This document shows, piece after piece, positions 1 to 6,751 of a stretch of 16,888 nt of DNA (position 1 is its first letter; the number at the start of each line of letters is the position of its first letter). The stretch lies in the NCBI GenBank assembly GCA_026002265.1, contig BOBG01000039.1, forward strand, positions 1 through 16,888. The letters run 5' to 3'. The translations under genes were made by a program, and so were the position numbers. The notes below the pieces were generated by a model, which saw nothing but the letters and a program-made list of their open reading frames with translations, was not told the DNA's origin and did no database searches. The stretch is from Spirochaetia bacterium (GTDB lineage: Bacteria; Spirochaetota; Spirochaetia; Treponematales; Breznakiellaceae).

Positions 1-107
1 ATTATTTGTATATATTCGTGAACCTCTTCCGGTGACTCGCCGACTCTCGTATGGCAGGGGGTGCCGGGAAAATGTGGGTTTGTAGGCAGAGTAAACCGAG
101 CGATTTT

Positions 108-120
108 GGGGACAGACCTC
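108..120 (+). repeat. RAYT-associated end motif in tandem copy 1
   Basis: GGGGACAGACCTC. With its flanks, read on the minus strand (ACGGAGGTCTGTCCCCAAAA), it nearly matches the left end of the transposase unit at 14066-14085, which has one extra C after TAC. It points in the opposite direction to that left end. Confidence 0.7.
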
Positions 121-281
121 CGTATTTATTTACAATAAAAAGAATTACACTAATTAAGAAAAATATTCATTCGTATTATTTGTATATATTCGTGAACCTC
201 TTCCGGTGACTCGCCGACTCTCGTATGGCAGGGGGTGCCGGGAAAATGTGGGTTTGTAGGCAGAGTAAACCGAGCGATTTT

Positions 282-294
282 GGGGACAGACCTC
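282..294 (+). repeat. RAYT-associated end motif in tandem copy 2
   Basis: A second exact copy of GGGGACAGACCTC, 174 bases after the first and in the same orientation. It is part of the tandem unit, so it was probably duplicated with it rather than inserted separately. Confidence 0.7.
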
Positions 295-415
295 CGTATT
301 TCTTTACAATAAAAAGAATTACATGAGTAAGAAAAATATTCATTCGTGTTATTTGTGTATATTCGTGGACCTCTTCCGGTGACTCGCCGACTCTCGTATG
401 GCAGGCACATCCGTA

Positions 416-898
416 TTATATACGTTTCCCGGAACGTTTCCCAGAAAACGATGTAACGATCAATTTGTAGACTGTTACTTGATTCAACGCATTTTTTTCA
501 AAAGTGTGCTGTATATTTTTTCCGGTTTGATGACGCATTAAAGCATTTAACCCGAATAACTTTTCTTCATCTGTCTGCATAAAATGAATCGTACCAAAAC
601 CAATAATACTTGAAAAATTGAATCCAAAACCGCATGGAGAATCTGATTCTATCAAGGAATGATCACGATCCATCTCAAAACAAACATTATTATTCTCTTT
701 CAGCATATCAATTTTTTTCCCGGAATGTGCGCTGTGAAAATACAATGTTAATGCATCATTTTCATACATATAGCCGAAATTTAATGGAACAATATACGGT
801 TGATCATGTACAGATAAAGCGATCCTGCACACCTTACACATGTCAATCACTTTTACTATTTCTGTACTATCAGTGATTTCTCTATCGCTCCTTCTCAT
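416..898 (-). CDS. PNPOx-like flavin-binding protein (NimA/Pyridox_ox_2 type)
   Basis: A 160-residue protein of the split-barrel, FMN-binding pyridoxamine-phosphate-oxidase-like superfamily, closest in pattern to the NimA-like 'flavin-nucleotide-binding' group (length about 150-165). Visible landmarks are the N-terminal CRIALSVHDQPYIVPLNFGY segment, the LYFHSAHSGKKIDMLKENNNVCFEMD segment typical of the flavin site, and GFGTIHF in the last third. The substrate cannot be told from sequence; members are annotated as nitroimidazole reductases or general flavin reductases. The start follows an AAGGGG stretch a few bases upstream. The C-terminus ends in a duplicated SGKR, from a 12-bp tandem repeat (422-445), and the stop lies 11 bases from the end of the 174-bp repeat array. 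CCGG density is lower than in the neighbours, so it may be a later acquisition (inference). Confidence 0.8.
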   Translation of the reverse strand: MRRSDREITDSTEIVKVIDMCKVCRIALSVHDQPYIVPLNFGYMYENDALTLYFHSAHSGKKIDMLKENNNVCFEMDRDHSLIESDSPCGFGFNFSSIIGFGTIHFMQTDEEKLFGLNALMRHQTGKNIQHTFEKNALNQVTVYKLIVTSFSGKRSGKRI

Positions 899-963
899 TT
901 TTTTTCCCCTTTTTGGAAAATATATCTTCTAATTTAGAAACAATACTGTTAGAGTCCGGTTGC

Positions 964-993
964 AAAAAAGCGGGACCCTCCGAAGAAGATCCC
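964..993 (-). terminator. Rho-independent terminator of alaS
   Basis: On the minus strand GGGATC-TTC-[TTCG]-GAG-GGTCCC forms a 9-bp stem (with G-U pairs) capped by a UUCG tetraloop (972-993), followed by GCTTTTTTGC. It lies about 100 bases after the alaS stop and before the PNPOx-like gene, so it separates the two minus-strand genes. Confidence 0.85.
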
Positions 994-1095
994 ACCTACC
1001 TCCAACGGGGTTATTAGTATAAAAATCCCACTAGATTTTACAAATGGTCGGCGTAAAGCCCTAGACTTTAGCCTTGGGTAGCTCACTTTCTTGAT
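994..1095 (-). ncRNA. Structured 3' region of alaS, possible 3'-UTR RNA
   Basis: Between the alaS stop and its terminator the minus strand can form two hairpins: GGC-TAAAG-[TCTAGGG]-CTTTA-C-GCC (1050-1073) and AAAATC-[TAGTGG]-GATTTT (1022-1039). Both carry a TCTAG element at the apical side, and their flanks look like diverged copies of one another. A GGAGGTAGGTGGG run (991-1003 on plus, reversed) leads into the terminator stem. I do not recognise a known RNA family such as 6S, SRP or T-box; being downstream of alaS, it cannot be a leader for that gene. It may be a 3'-UTR-derived small RNA or simply an untranslated tail. Confidence 0.3.
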
Positions 1096-2883
1096 CTACT
1101 CTAGCACCGCCCGGATCCGGCGGATTCCTGCACTCGAAGATTGCTCTTTTTGAATCTTAAATTTCCCCAAGATTCCGGTATGAGTCACATGGGGACCGCC
1201 GCAGACTTCTTTTGAAAAATCCCCGATGGTGTAGACTTTAACCTGAGATTCGTATTTTTCACCAAAAAGGGCCCGGGCGCCGGAATTCTTTGCACTGTCC
1301 AGATCCATAATTTCCATTGTGACAACAAGATCCCGGTCAATCTGCTCATTAACCATCGCCTCGACAGCGGCGACTTCTTCCGAAGTCATCGGTGCCGGAT
1401 GAGAAAAGTCAAAACGCATCCGCTCGGCTGTGATGTTAGAGCCTTTCTGTGCAACATGATCCCCAAGAACCCGCCGGAGGGATTCTTGTAAAAGGTGCGT
1501 TGCAGTGTGATATTTTGTGGCAATTTCACCTTGATCGATTAAACCGCCTTTGAAAAGCTGCTCGGAACCGGACCGGGAAAGTTCCTGATGTTTTTTAAAA
1601 GCCTCGTCAAATTCTTTCCGGTCAACAGTTAATCCAGATTCTTCAGCCAATTCCTCGGTTAATTCAATGGGAAAACCGTAGGTATCGTAGAGGGTAAATG
1701 CGAGGCGGCCGGACATGATTTTTTTTGGATTTTTCAGCAGATTCGGGAGCAGTTTTTCAAATTCTTTTTCACCTTTTTGAAGCGTTTCCAAGAAGCGCTG
1801 CTCTTCATGGTTAAATTCTTCAATGATAAAGGTGCGGTGTTCTGTTAATTCCGGATAAGGACCGGAAAATTGCTTAATAATTATTTCTGCAACCGGCACC
1901 AAAACCGTACTGGATATGCCCAATTTACGTCCATGCCGAATCGCCCGCCGGATCAGCCGGCGCAAAACATAGCCGGCGCCGACATTTGAAGGAGTCACAG
2001 CTTTCGGATCTCCGAGGATAAAAGCCGCAGCCCGGACATGATCGGCAATGATCCGGACCGAGCGGTCTTGCTCTGGCTCCATTCCATAGGTGTAATCGGC
2101 CGCAGATTCAATCGCAGCAATGATCGGGGCGAAAATTTCCGTGTCATACACTGATTTTTTAGCATTGAGAATCGTGACAGTACGCTCGATTCCCATGCCG
2201 GTATCAACACATTTCCGGGCGAGCGGTTCATAGACACCCACGGCATTTTTGTTGTACTGCATGAAAACATCGTTCCAAATTTCCAGCCATTTTCCGCAGG
2301 AACAGCCCGGCTCACACTCCGGACCGCAAGGCTCTTTACCCATATCGATATACATTTCAGAATCAGGACCGCATGGACCAGTTTCACCAGCCGGCCCCCA
2401 CCAATTATCCTCCCGGGGCCGGTAGGCAATGGGCGAAATACCCAAACTTTTCCAGACCACAGCCGACTCCTCGTCACGCGGCACCGTGTCGTCACCCGCA
2501 AAAACCGTCACGCCGAGTTTTGCCGGATCTATTCCGAGCCATTCCGGTGAGGTGAGAAATTCATAACTCATCCGGATCGCGCCTTCTTTAAAATAATCGC
2601 CGAGAGACCAGTTCCCCAGCATTTCAAAAAAAGTCAGGTGACTCGAATCGCCGACCGAATCAATATCCCCGGTCCGGATACATTTTTGATAATCGACTAA
2701 ACGTGTACCGGCCGGATGTTCCTGTCCAAGTAGATACGGTACAAGGGGATGCATTCCAGCCGTTGTAAAGAGTACCGTTGGATCATTATCCGGCAAAAGC
2801 GACTTACCCTGAATCTGGGCGTGGGATTTCGTTTTAAAAAATTCAATATATTTTGATCGAAGTTCGTCAGCATTCATGCACAT
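1096..2883 (-). CDS. alaS: Alanyl-tRNA synthetase, short form
   Basis: Charges tRNA-Ala with alanine in the cytoplasm (class II synthetase, ATP-dependent). The protein begins with the usual LRSKYIEFFKTKSHAQIQG catalytic-domain start, has HLTFFEMLGNWSLGDYFKEGAI near residue 80, and keeps the editing-domain metal ligands HTATH (H459, H463) and CGGPH (C561, H565). The common CGGTH appears here as CGGPH. At 595 residues it stops right after the editing core and lacks the C-Ala oligomerisation domain of the roughly 875-residue enzymes; from memory this short form is usual in spirochaetes (Borrelia, Treponema), so it is not a truncation. The start could be the first ATG or the second Met six bases later; neither has a strong RBS. 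It lies 27 bp after the SPFH-like gene and is probably co-transcribed with it. A terminator follows. Confidence 0.97.
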   Translation of the reverse strand: MCMNADELRSKYIEFFKTKSHAQIQGKSLLPDNDPTVLFTTAGMHPLVPYLLGQEHPAGTRLVDYQKCIRTGDIDSVGDSSHLTFFEMLGNWSLGDYFKEGAIRMSYEFLTSPEWLGIDPAKLGVTVFAGDDTVPRDEESAVVWKSLGISPIAYRPREDNWWGPAGETGPCGPDSEMYIDMGKEPCGPECEPGCSCGKWLEIWNDVFMQYNKNAVGVYEPLARKCVDTGMGIERTVTILNAKKSVYDTEIFAPIIAAIESAADYTYGMEPEQDRSVRIIADHVRAAAFILGDPKAVTPSNVGAGYVLRRLIRRAIRHGRKLGISSTVLVPVAEIIIKQFSGPYPELTEHRTFIIEEFNHEEQRFLETLQKGEKEFEKLLPNLLKNPKKIMSGRLAFTLYDTYGFPIELTEELAEESGLTVDRKEFDEAFKKHQELSRSGSEQLFKGGLIDQGEIATKYHTATHLLQESLRRVLGDHVAQKGSNITAERMRFDFSHPAPMTSEEVAAVEAMVNEQIDRDLVVTMEIMDLDSAKNSGARALFGEKYESQVKVYTIGDFSKEVCGGPHVTHTGILGKFKIQKEQSSSAGIRRIRAVLE

Positions 2884-2910
2884 AGTTTAGCATGAAAAAA
2901 GAGAGAGAGG

Positions 2911-3777
2911 CTATTCCTTTTCGAGGCGTAAATAGTCAAGCAACACCGGATATTGCGTCAAAAGTTCACCGTACTGGGTTAATTCCTCGATCCGGATCCA
3001 CAAACTGATCATCTCGTCCTGCCGGCTTTCCATAGCTAATTCTGCAAGATTCTTTTTTATTTGCGCGAGATCTCGTTCAATGTGAAGTAATTCCACAGTT
3101 GTTTGTTCAATGTCCTGCTGAACGGTTACATGCTCGCCGTATTGCTCACGAATCTTTTGGTACAACAACATATCCGGGATTTGATTTTGAGTAAATGACA
3201 CCGTAATTTCCCTTAATTCCGGCAGTGTATCCACGGTATTTTTGAGAGATTCTATTGTCCGGGCGCTATTTAAAAATTCGTTCCGGTTATCATCGGCATT
3301 CAGTGCCTGCCGAATCCGGTTCCGGAGAAAGATCTCAATCTTATCGGCAAGCGCATTTTGGTAACGGTTAAATTCTTCTTGAGTTTTAAGGTTATTATCT
3401 TCAACAATAGTAATGAGTGCGGCGGGGTCCACAGCAAACGAAAAATCAGCACTTATATCAAATGAAAAATCAGTCTGCAAATTGGCAAATGCCGCATAAT
3501 CACTCGCGGCCGGAAGCATGCCTTTTACATTTATTCTCCGGTTTATTGTTTGTAAATCAAAGGTTTGTATCGTGACATTGGTTGGAATAAGCTTGTACCA
3601 TGCCCACCGGAATTCACCTTCTTGAATGAGATGCGGATCAAGTCCATGGGTTTTTGAACGCATAATTCCAAAAGTTCCCGGAGGAACAGTAGATTGAACC
3701 CACCCAAAGAAAAAGGCCAACCCGCCGGCTGCACATAAAAAAATAACCACGCACAGGTTTTTTAACAATTTCCGCAT
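2911..3777 (-). CDS. Membrane-anchored SPFH/band-7-like protein
   Basis: About 288 residues. An N-terminal transmembrane helix (KNLCVVIFLCAAGGLAFFFGW) is followed by VPPGTFGIMRSKTHGLDPHLIQEGEFRW, which matches the start of SPFH/prohibitin-type domains. Beta-rich sequence and a DKIEIFLRNRIRQAL helix follow, and the last 90 residues are charged and look like coiled coil. Such proteins form membrane-bound oligomeric scaffolds; the partner here is unknown. The track's longest form starts at a TTG (3792), but AAGGA sits just before two adjacent ATGs at 3780 and 3777, so I place the start at 3777 (3780 is equally possible). The preceding lipoprotein gene ends within 20 bp, so the two are probably co-translated cell-envelope proteins. 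Family assignment is by pattern and moderate. Confidence 0.6.
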   Translation of the reverse strand: MRKLLKNLCVVIFLCAAGGLAFFFGWVQSTVPPGTFGIMRSKTHGLDPHLIQEGEFRWAWYKLIPTNVTIQTFDLQTINRRINVKGMLPAASDYAAFANLQTDFSFDISADFSFAVDPAALITIVEDNNLKTQEEFNRYQNALADKIEIFLRNRIRQALNADDNRNEFLNSARTIESLKNTVDTLPELREITVSFTQNQIPDMLLYQKIREQYGEHVTVQQDIEQTTVELLHIERDLAQIKKNLAELAMESRQDEMISLWIRIEELTQYGELLTQYPVLLDYLRLEKE

Positions 3778-3795
3778 CATGCTTCCTTGCAAGAA

Positions 3796-5067
3796 TCAAT
3801 AGGGTGCTTTATCATCATTAGTTATTTCTACCGGAATATCTGTAGTAACTTTCCGGTCAAGTACTTCGTACACTGATCCATCTATATCGTAGAGCTGAAA
3901 ACTGTAATGAGATAGTTCTTCTAATGGAATTACGGCGCTCAGTTCCACTATTTCACCACTTCTAAGTCGTTTACCTCGAAGGACTTCACGTCCCCATTCA
4001 TCATCAGTAACCGGGGAGAAAAAAAGTTGTTTCATAATAGCTCCCGTACTATTTTTGAGGTGGAATGTATCGTAGACAGGTTCCGGTGCGGAAATGATTT
4101 CAGATGGCAGCGATTCCGGAATAGCCGATGCTGCAACGATGAAAGGTGCTGACGATTCAGGGATGACCGGTGTAGAGATGGTTTCTACCGGCGCTGATTC
4201 CGGGGCAGCCGGTGTCGAAACGACTTCCGGTATTGAGGATTCCGGGGCAGCCGATGCTGCAACGATGAAAGGTGCTGACGATTCAGGGACGACCGGTGTA
4301 GAGATGATTTCAGATGGCGCTGATTCCGGAATAGCCGGCGTCAAAACGACTTCTGCTGTTGATGATTCCGGGACAGCCGATGCTGCAACGATGAAAGGTG
4401 CTGACGATTCAGGGACAACCGGTGTGGAGATGATTTCAGTCGGCAGCGATTCCGGAATAGCCGGTGTCGAAACGACTTCCGGTATTGAGGATTCCGGGGC
4501 AGCCGATGCTGCAACGATGAAAGGTGCTGACGATTCAGGGAGGACCGGTGCAGAGATGATTTCTACCGGCACTGATTCCGGAATAGCCGGCGTCAAAACG
4601 ATTTCTGCTGTTGATGATTCCGGGACAGCCGATGCTGCAACGATAAAAGGTGCTGACGATTCAGGGACGGCTGGTGCGGAGACAATTTCTACCGACAGAT
4701 CTTTTAAATTCATCGTATCCGGGGTTATTTCTATGAATAGATCCGGTTTTACCATCTGACCAAATATTGTGTACACAATACCTCGATCATCGACAACTTT
4801 AAAATCATAGCGATCCCTGTTTCTCCATGGCGTTTCAGGTTCAATAAATATTGAACCACCGTTGTGAAGCGTATCGCCTAGTAAATTATATCCCCATATA
4901 GTATCATTTTGGGGAGAACAGTACAATTCACGGATAGTAAAACCGGTACTATTCTTGAGTCTAAAATAATTGATTAGAGGTGATCTAGTAGTGGTACACC
5001 CAAGAAATAGTAGTACCGAAAGTACTACAGCCGACTTTTGAATTTTCCGCATATACACAGTGGCCAT
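3796..5067 (-). CDS. Repeat-rich lipoprotein with two homologous end domains
   Basis: 423 residues. A lipoprotein signal peptide ends in the lipobox LFLGC (Cys24). Residues about 33-117 and 333-423 are two copies of one domain: both open with F(R/H)LKNSTG, then aromatic-SP, WG, an L-G turn, a Y-x-F-x-(V/L) strand, D-x-G-x-VY and end in IEIT/VEIT. Between them lie 14 units of 14 residues built on xPES, organised as five 42-residue blocks in which the middle unit alternates (STAE / SIPE), giving an 84-residue super-period. The central part is Pro/Ser/Ala-rich and probably an extended spacer. The end domain resembles small beta-sandwich domains found in uncharacterised secreted proteins; I know of no function. 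GAGGAAGG stands just before the ATG. It is probably first in an operon with the SPFH-like gene and alaS. Confidence 0.8.
   Translation of the reverse strand: MATVYMRKIQKSAVVLSVLLFLGCTTTRSPLINYFRLKNSTGFTIRELYCSPQNDTIWGYNLLGDTLHNGGSIFIEPETPWRNRDRYDFKVVDDRGIVYTIFGQMVKPDLFIEITPDTMNLKDLSVEIVSAPAVPESSAPFIVAASAVPESSTAEIVLTPAIPESVPVEIISAPVLPESSAPFIVAASAAPESSIPEVVSTPAIPESLPTEIISTPVVPESSAPFIVAASAVPESSTAEVVLTPAIPESAPSEIISTPVVPESSAPFIVAASAAPESSIPEVVSTPAAPESAPVETISTPVIPESSAPFIVAASAIPESLPSEIISAPEPVYDTFHLKNSTGAIMKQLFFSPVTDDEWGREVLRGKRLRSGEIVELSAVIPLEELSHYSFQLYDIDGSVYEVLDRKVTTDIPVEITNDDKAPY
4089..4690 (-). repeat. 126-bp coding tandem repeat in the lipoprotein gene
   Basis: The block beginning GCCGATGCTGCAACGAT (plus strand) recurs at 4124, 4250, 4376, 4502 and 4628, exactly 126 bases apart each time. 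Each block is three 42-bp (14-residue) subunits. Alternate blocks share extra bases, giving a 252-bp higher order. The antisense strand is also open for 221 codons here, a by-product of the repeat. Confidence 0.95.
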
Positions 5068-5088
5068 TTCCTTCCTCTCTAAACAATT

Positions 5089-5113
5089 GGTATTCCAGAT
5101 ATACCGGAATACC
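5089..5113 (-). terminator. Hairpin between rubrerythrin and the lipoprotein gene
   Basis: GGTATTCC (5089-5096) and GGAATACC (5106-5113) form an 8-bp stem with a 9-base loop, 12 bases after the rubrerythrin stop. On the minus strand only a weak AATTGTTT follows, and it nearly touches the lipoprotein RBS. It may be a partial terminator, an attenuator or an mRNA end-protecting hairpin. Confidence 0.4.
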
Positions 5114-5125
5114 CACTATTTCTTT

Positions 5126-5665
5126 TTAGAAATAACGCTTTAAAAGTCCCTTAAAACCGGATCCATGCCGAGCTTCGTCACGCGCCATCTCATGCACTGT
5201 ATCATGAATTGCATCGTAATTACGTTCTTTAGCACGTTTGGCAAGATCGACTTTACCGGCGCAGGCGCCTTCTTCAGCCGCAACCCGTAATTCAAGGTTT
5301 TTCTTAGAGCTGTCAGTAAGGACTTCACCGAGCAATTCCGCGAATCTTGACGCATGCTCGGCCTCTTCAAATGCATAGCGTTTAAAGGCTTCTGCAATTT
5401 CCGGATACCCTTCACGATCAGCAACCCGCGACATTGCCAGATACATACCAACTTCTGAGCATTCGCCGTTAAAATTTGCCACAAGATCATCGTGAATATC
5501 TTTTTCCACACCTTTTGCGACACCGACAACATGCTCCGCGGCATAGCTACTGCCCGCATTCTGCTCTTTGAACTTGGATCCAGGCGCCTTACACTGTGGA
5601 CAGGCTTCCGGTGGATTATCACCGGTAAAGACATAACCACATACCGAACAAACAAATGTCTTCAT
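5126..5665 (-). CDS. Reverse rubrerythrin (NADH/H2O2 peroxidase type)
   Basis: 179 residues. An N-terminal rubredoxin domain with two Cys pairs (CSVCG near residue 6 and CPQC near 22) precedes a ferritin-like di-iron four-helix domain with ExxH-type ligands ([31 protein letters not shown]). This rubredoxin-first order is that of reverse rubrerythrins, which reduce hydrogen peroxide and O2 in the cytoplasm of anaerobes. The upstream ATG (5671) lies only one base from GGAGG, whereas the ATG at 5665 is seven bases away, so I choose 5665, giving [11 protein letters not shown] as in family members. A TGTATA/TATACA palindrome lies upstream. The gene stands alone, with a hairpin after it, and fits an oxidative-stress role in an anaerobe. 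Confidence 0.93.
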   Translation of the reverse strand: MKTFVCSVCGYVFTGDNPPEACPQCKAPGSKFKEQNAGSSYAAEHVVGVAKGVEKDIHDDLVANFNGECSEVGMYLAMSRVADREGYPEIAEAFKRYAFEEAEHASRFAELLGEVLTDSSKKNLELRVAAEEGACAGKVDLAKRAKERNYDAIHDTVHEMARDEARHGSGFKGLLKRYF

Positions 5666-5697
5666 AAACATTCCTCCGTTTATTAGAATTGATTCTC

Positions 5698-5714
5698 TGT
5701 ATATAGAGTATACA
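5698..5714. promoter_or_regulatory. Palindrome upstream of rubrerythrin, candidate operator
   Basis: TGTATA-TAGAG-TATACA is a perfect 6-bp inverted repeat with a 5-base spacer, 33 bases upstream of the chosen rubrerythrin start. On the minus strand TATACT overlaps it as a possible -10. It does not match the PerR or Fur consensus that I know. A peroxide-responsive operator is only a guess from the gene downstream. Confidence 0.3.
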
Positions 5715-5776
5715 ATGATTCCAAATTATTAACAAGTAAAAAACGAGTCGACTTTCATACCGGTAATTCTTTCCTC

Positions 5777-5807
5777 TTTACCTACCCATTCTTTTTTACT
5801 ATATAAT
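5777..5807 (+). promoter_or_regulatory. Candidate sigma70 promoter for the 49-codon ORF
   Basis: A perfect TATAAT lies at 5802-5807, with TTTACC (5777-5782) as a weak -35 at a long 19-base spacing. Initiation about 7 bases downstream would give a leader of roughly 12 bases made up almost entirely of the RBS. Confidence 0.4.
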
Positions 5808-5825
5808 TGCATTGAGGAGGATCCT

Positions 5826-5975
5826 ATGAGAAAATTTTGTGTTAATTGCCATGCTTATGCTGCGTCCGCGCAGCAGAAGTATGTACTCGTTATCAGGAGT
5901 GGGAATTACACCACTACAACCAAGCTCACCAATCTGGTGGACGATGCCAATGAGATGGGCTTGGGTTTCAGGTGA
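5826..5975 (+). CDS. Hypothetical small protein, 49 aa
   Basis: An ATG preceded by GAGGAGG with five bases between opens a 49-codon frame ending in TGA. The product starts MRKFCVNCHAYAAS, with a C-x-x-C-H cluster, and ends NEMGLGFR. There is no signal peptide or membrane segment. I do not recognise it; the strong RBS and the TATAAT upstream are the evidence for expression. It could be the remnant of a longer gene or the first member of the toxin-antitoxin region that follows; element A starts 28 bases after it. Confidence 0.45.
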   Translation: MRKFCVNCHAYAASAQQKYVLVIRSGNYTTTTKLTNLVDDANEMGLGFR

Positions 5976-6003
5976 CTAAGACTGAACGCTGATCTTGACC
6001 ATG

Positions 6004-6034
6004 TAGCCCAACGTCAATTCACCGTATAGCCCAA
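6004..6034 (+). repeat. Phased-box leader element, copy A
   Basis: Two TAGCCCAA boxes at 6004-6011 and 6027-6034, 23 bases apart start to start, with CACCG between. A conserved TATAAAGAGAGGAGG stretch with the RBS of hicB follows. The TTGGG half-site found 10 bases upstream in copies B and C is degenerate here (CTTGA). Confidence 0.75.
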
Positions 6035-6055
6035 TATAAAGAGAGGAGGCACTAT

Positions 6056-6292
6056 ATGAATACAATTCCAGTCATTCGTTTGATATGGAATGATGATGAC
6101 CAAGCAGGGTGGACCGCAGAAAGTGATGATATTCCGGGTTTAGTCTTGGAATCAGGCTCGCTAGATGCGCTTATTGAAAAGGTCCGCTTTGCGGTTCCTG
6201 ATCTCCTCAAGGAAACGCAGGAGATGAGCTCCCTATCTGCTTATCCGCTCAAATTCGTTATGGAACGAGTTGCCGGAGCGTATGTTGGTTGA
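6056..6292 (+). CDS. hicB: HicB-like antitoxin, DUF1902 type
   Basis: 78 residues. The first 50 match the DUF1902/HicB-like fold: IPVIRLIWNDDDQAGWTAESDDIPGLVLESGSLDALIEKV, that is, a beta strand, an acidic turn, D-I-P-G-L and a helix ending in a hydrophobic V-P-D-L-L. In type II hic modules the antitoxin binds and blocks the HicA mRNA interferase and often represses its own promoter. A perfect GGAGG lies 6 bases before the ATG, just after leader element A. The stop overlaps the start of hicA, which suggests translational coupling. CCGG density is low in this region compared with flanking genes, consistent with acquisition. Confidence 0.8.
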   Translation: MNTIPVIRLIWNDDDQAGWTAESDDIPGLVLESGSLDALIEKVRFAVPDLLKETQEMSSLSAYPLKFVMERVAGAYVG

Positions 6293-6479
6293 GTATGAAA
6301 AAAAGGTGCGGATGATATTAAGTCAGTATGGCTGTACGTTCATGCGGCATGGTAAAGGCGATCATGACATTTGGTACAGCCCTTTGTCTAATCATCCAGT
6401 GACGGTACCGGTAAAAATTGATAAAAGACATACAGCCAATGGTATTTTAAAGCAAGCTGGCATTGATGATAAAGTGTGA
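6282..6479 (+). CDS. hicA: HicA-like toxin (mRNA interferase)
   Basis: 65 residues with the double-stranded-RNA-binding-like HicA fold: VRMILSQYGCTFMRHGKGDHDIWYSP carries the conserved G-x-H (catalytic histidine in GDH), followed by basic VPVKIDKRHTANGILKQAGI. HicA cleaves mRNA when it is not held by HicB. The track frame starts at a TTG (6270); the ATG at 6282 has GGAG three bases upstream and yields a normal HicA N-terminus, so I prefer it. It overlaps hicB by 11 bases. All expected landmarks are intact, so the pair may be active. Confidence 0.75.
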   Translation: MLVEYEKKVRMILSQYGCTFMRHGKGDHDIWYSPLSNHPVTVPVKIDKRHTANGILKQAGIDDKV

Positions 6480-6493
6480 AATAGTAGGATCGA

Positions 6494-6539
6494 TATAATT
6501 GGGTTTAGTAGCCCAACATTACCTCACCGGATAGCCCAA
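6494..6539 (+). repeat. Phased-box leader element, copy B, with TATAAT
   Basis: TATAAT (6494-6499) overlaps TTGGG (6499-6503). TAGCCCAA boxes follow at 6509-6516 and 6532-6539, again 23 bases apart. TTGGG and the first CCCAA form an inverted repeat over the -10 region, and TTGGG can alternatively pair with the second box. No good -35 is seen. The hicB copy 2 RBS GAGGAG follows. It is most similar to copy C, with which it shares a long stretch from CGATATAATT to CCCAATGTAAAGAGA. Confidence 0.75.
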
Positions 6540-6558
6540 TGTAAAGAGAGGAGTTGTT

Positions 6559-6750
6559 ATGAAGTTAAGTTATACCTATTATGAATCTGACGATGGTTGG
6601 TTCGTTGGACACTTTGATGATTATCCTGATTATGATACACAGGGACGCTCTCTAGGAGAGCTGGAAACTATGCTTAATTCTTTGTTTCATGATATGGAAT
6701 TGCCAAAAGAAAGCCCCGTTAAACGGAGAGAAATGGAACTTGCCGGTTGA
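6559..6750 (+). CDS. hicB: HicB-like antitoxin, second locus
   Basis: 63 residues: MKLSYTYYESDDGWFVGHFDDYPDYDTQGRSLGELETMLNSL has the HicB pattern of a short strand, an acidic turn, D-x-P-x-x-x-T-x-G and a helix, ending in a basic-then-hydrophobic tail (KRREMELAG). GAGGAG lies 5 bases before the ATG. Its sequence differs clearly from the first HicB, so the two loci are not a recent duplication even though both follow the same leader element. Its own toxin gene, which starts directly after it, is broken, so it survives as an orphan antitoxin. Confidence 0.72.
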   Translation: MKLSYTYYESDDGWFVGHFDDYPDYDTQGRSLGELETMLNSLFHDMELPKESPVKRREMELAG

Positions 6751-6751
6751 A

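Larger units (their letters stand above)
1..405. repeat. 174-bp tandem repeat, about 2.3 copies
   Basis: Copy 1 spans 1-174, copy 2 spans 175-347 (one base shorter) and a partial copy 3 spans 348-405. Copies 1 and 2 are nearly identical over the first 125 bases; differences cluster near the end of the unit (for example ATTTATTT against ATTTCTTT), which suggests recent duplication. The array may continue left of the window. Each full copy holds GGGGACAGACCTCCGT, the same motif as at the ends of the transposase unit near 14.07 and 14.70 kb. The repeat also shows small inverted repeats (GGCA/TGCC, GGTTT/AAACC). An 86-codon minus-strand frame crosses it, but I do not consider it a gene. No other gene is seen in 1-415. 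Confidence 0.9.

Noticed and set aside
150-410. 86-codon minus-strand frame through the tandem repeat
   Set aside because: It is created by the repeat itself (period 174, divisible by 3), breaks the repeat period in the next copy, has no convincing RBS and no recognisable product.
994-1095. T-box or other riboswitch controlling alaS
   Set aside because: The structure is downstream of alaS on the same strand, not in its leader, and no T-box sequence is visible.
1096-2883. alaS as a truncated pseudogene because of the missing C-Ala domain
   Set aside because: All catalytic and editing landmarks are intact, the frame ends cleanly before a terminator, and short AlaRS forms are known in spirochaetes.
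4094-4759. 221-codon plus-strand frame antisense to the lipoprotein repeat
   Set aside because: Its low-complexity product is the mirror of the coding repeat on the other strand, and the lipoprotein has a signal peptide, RBS and folded end domains.
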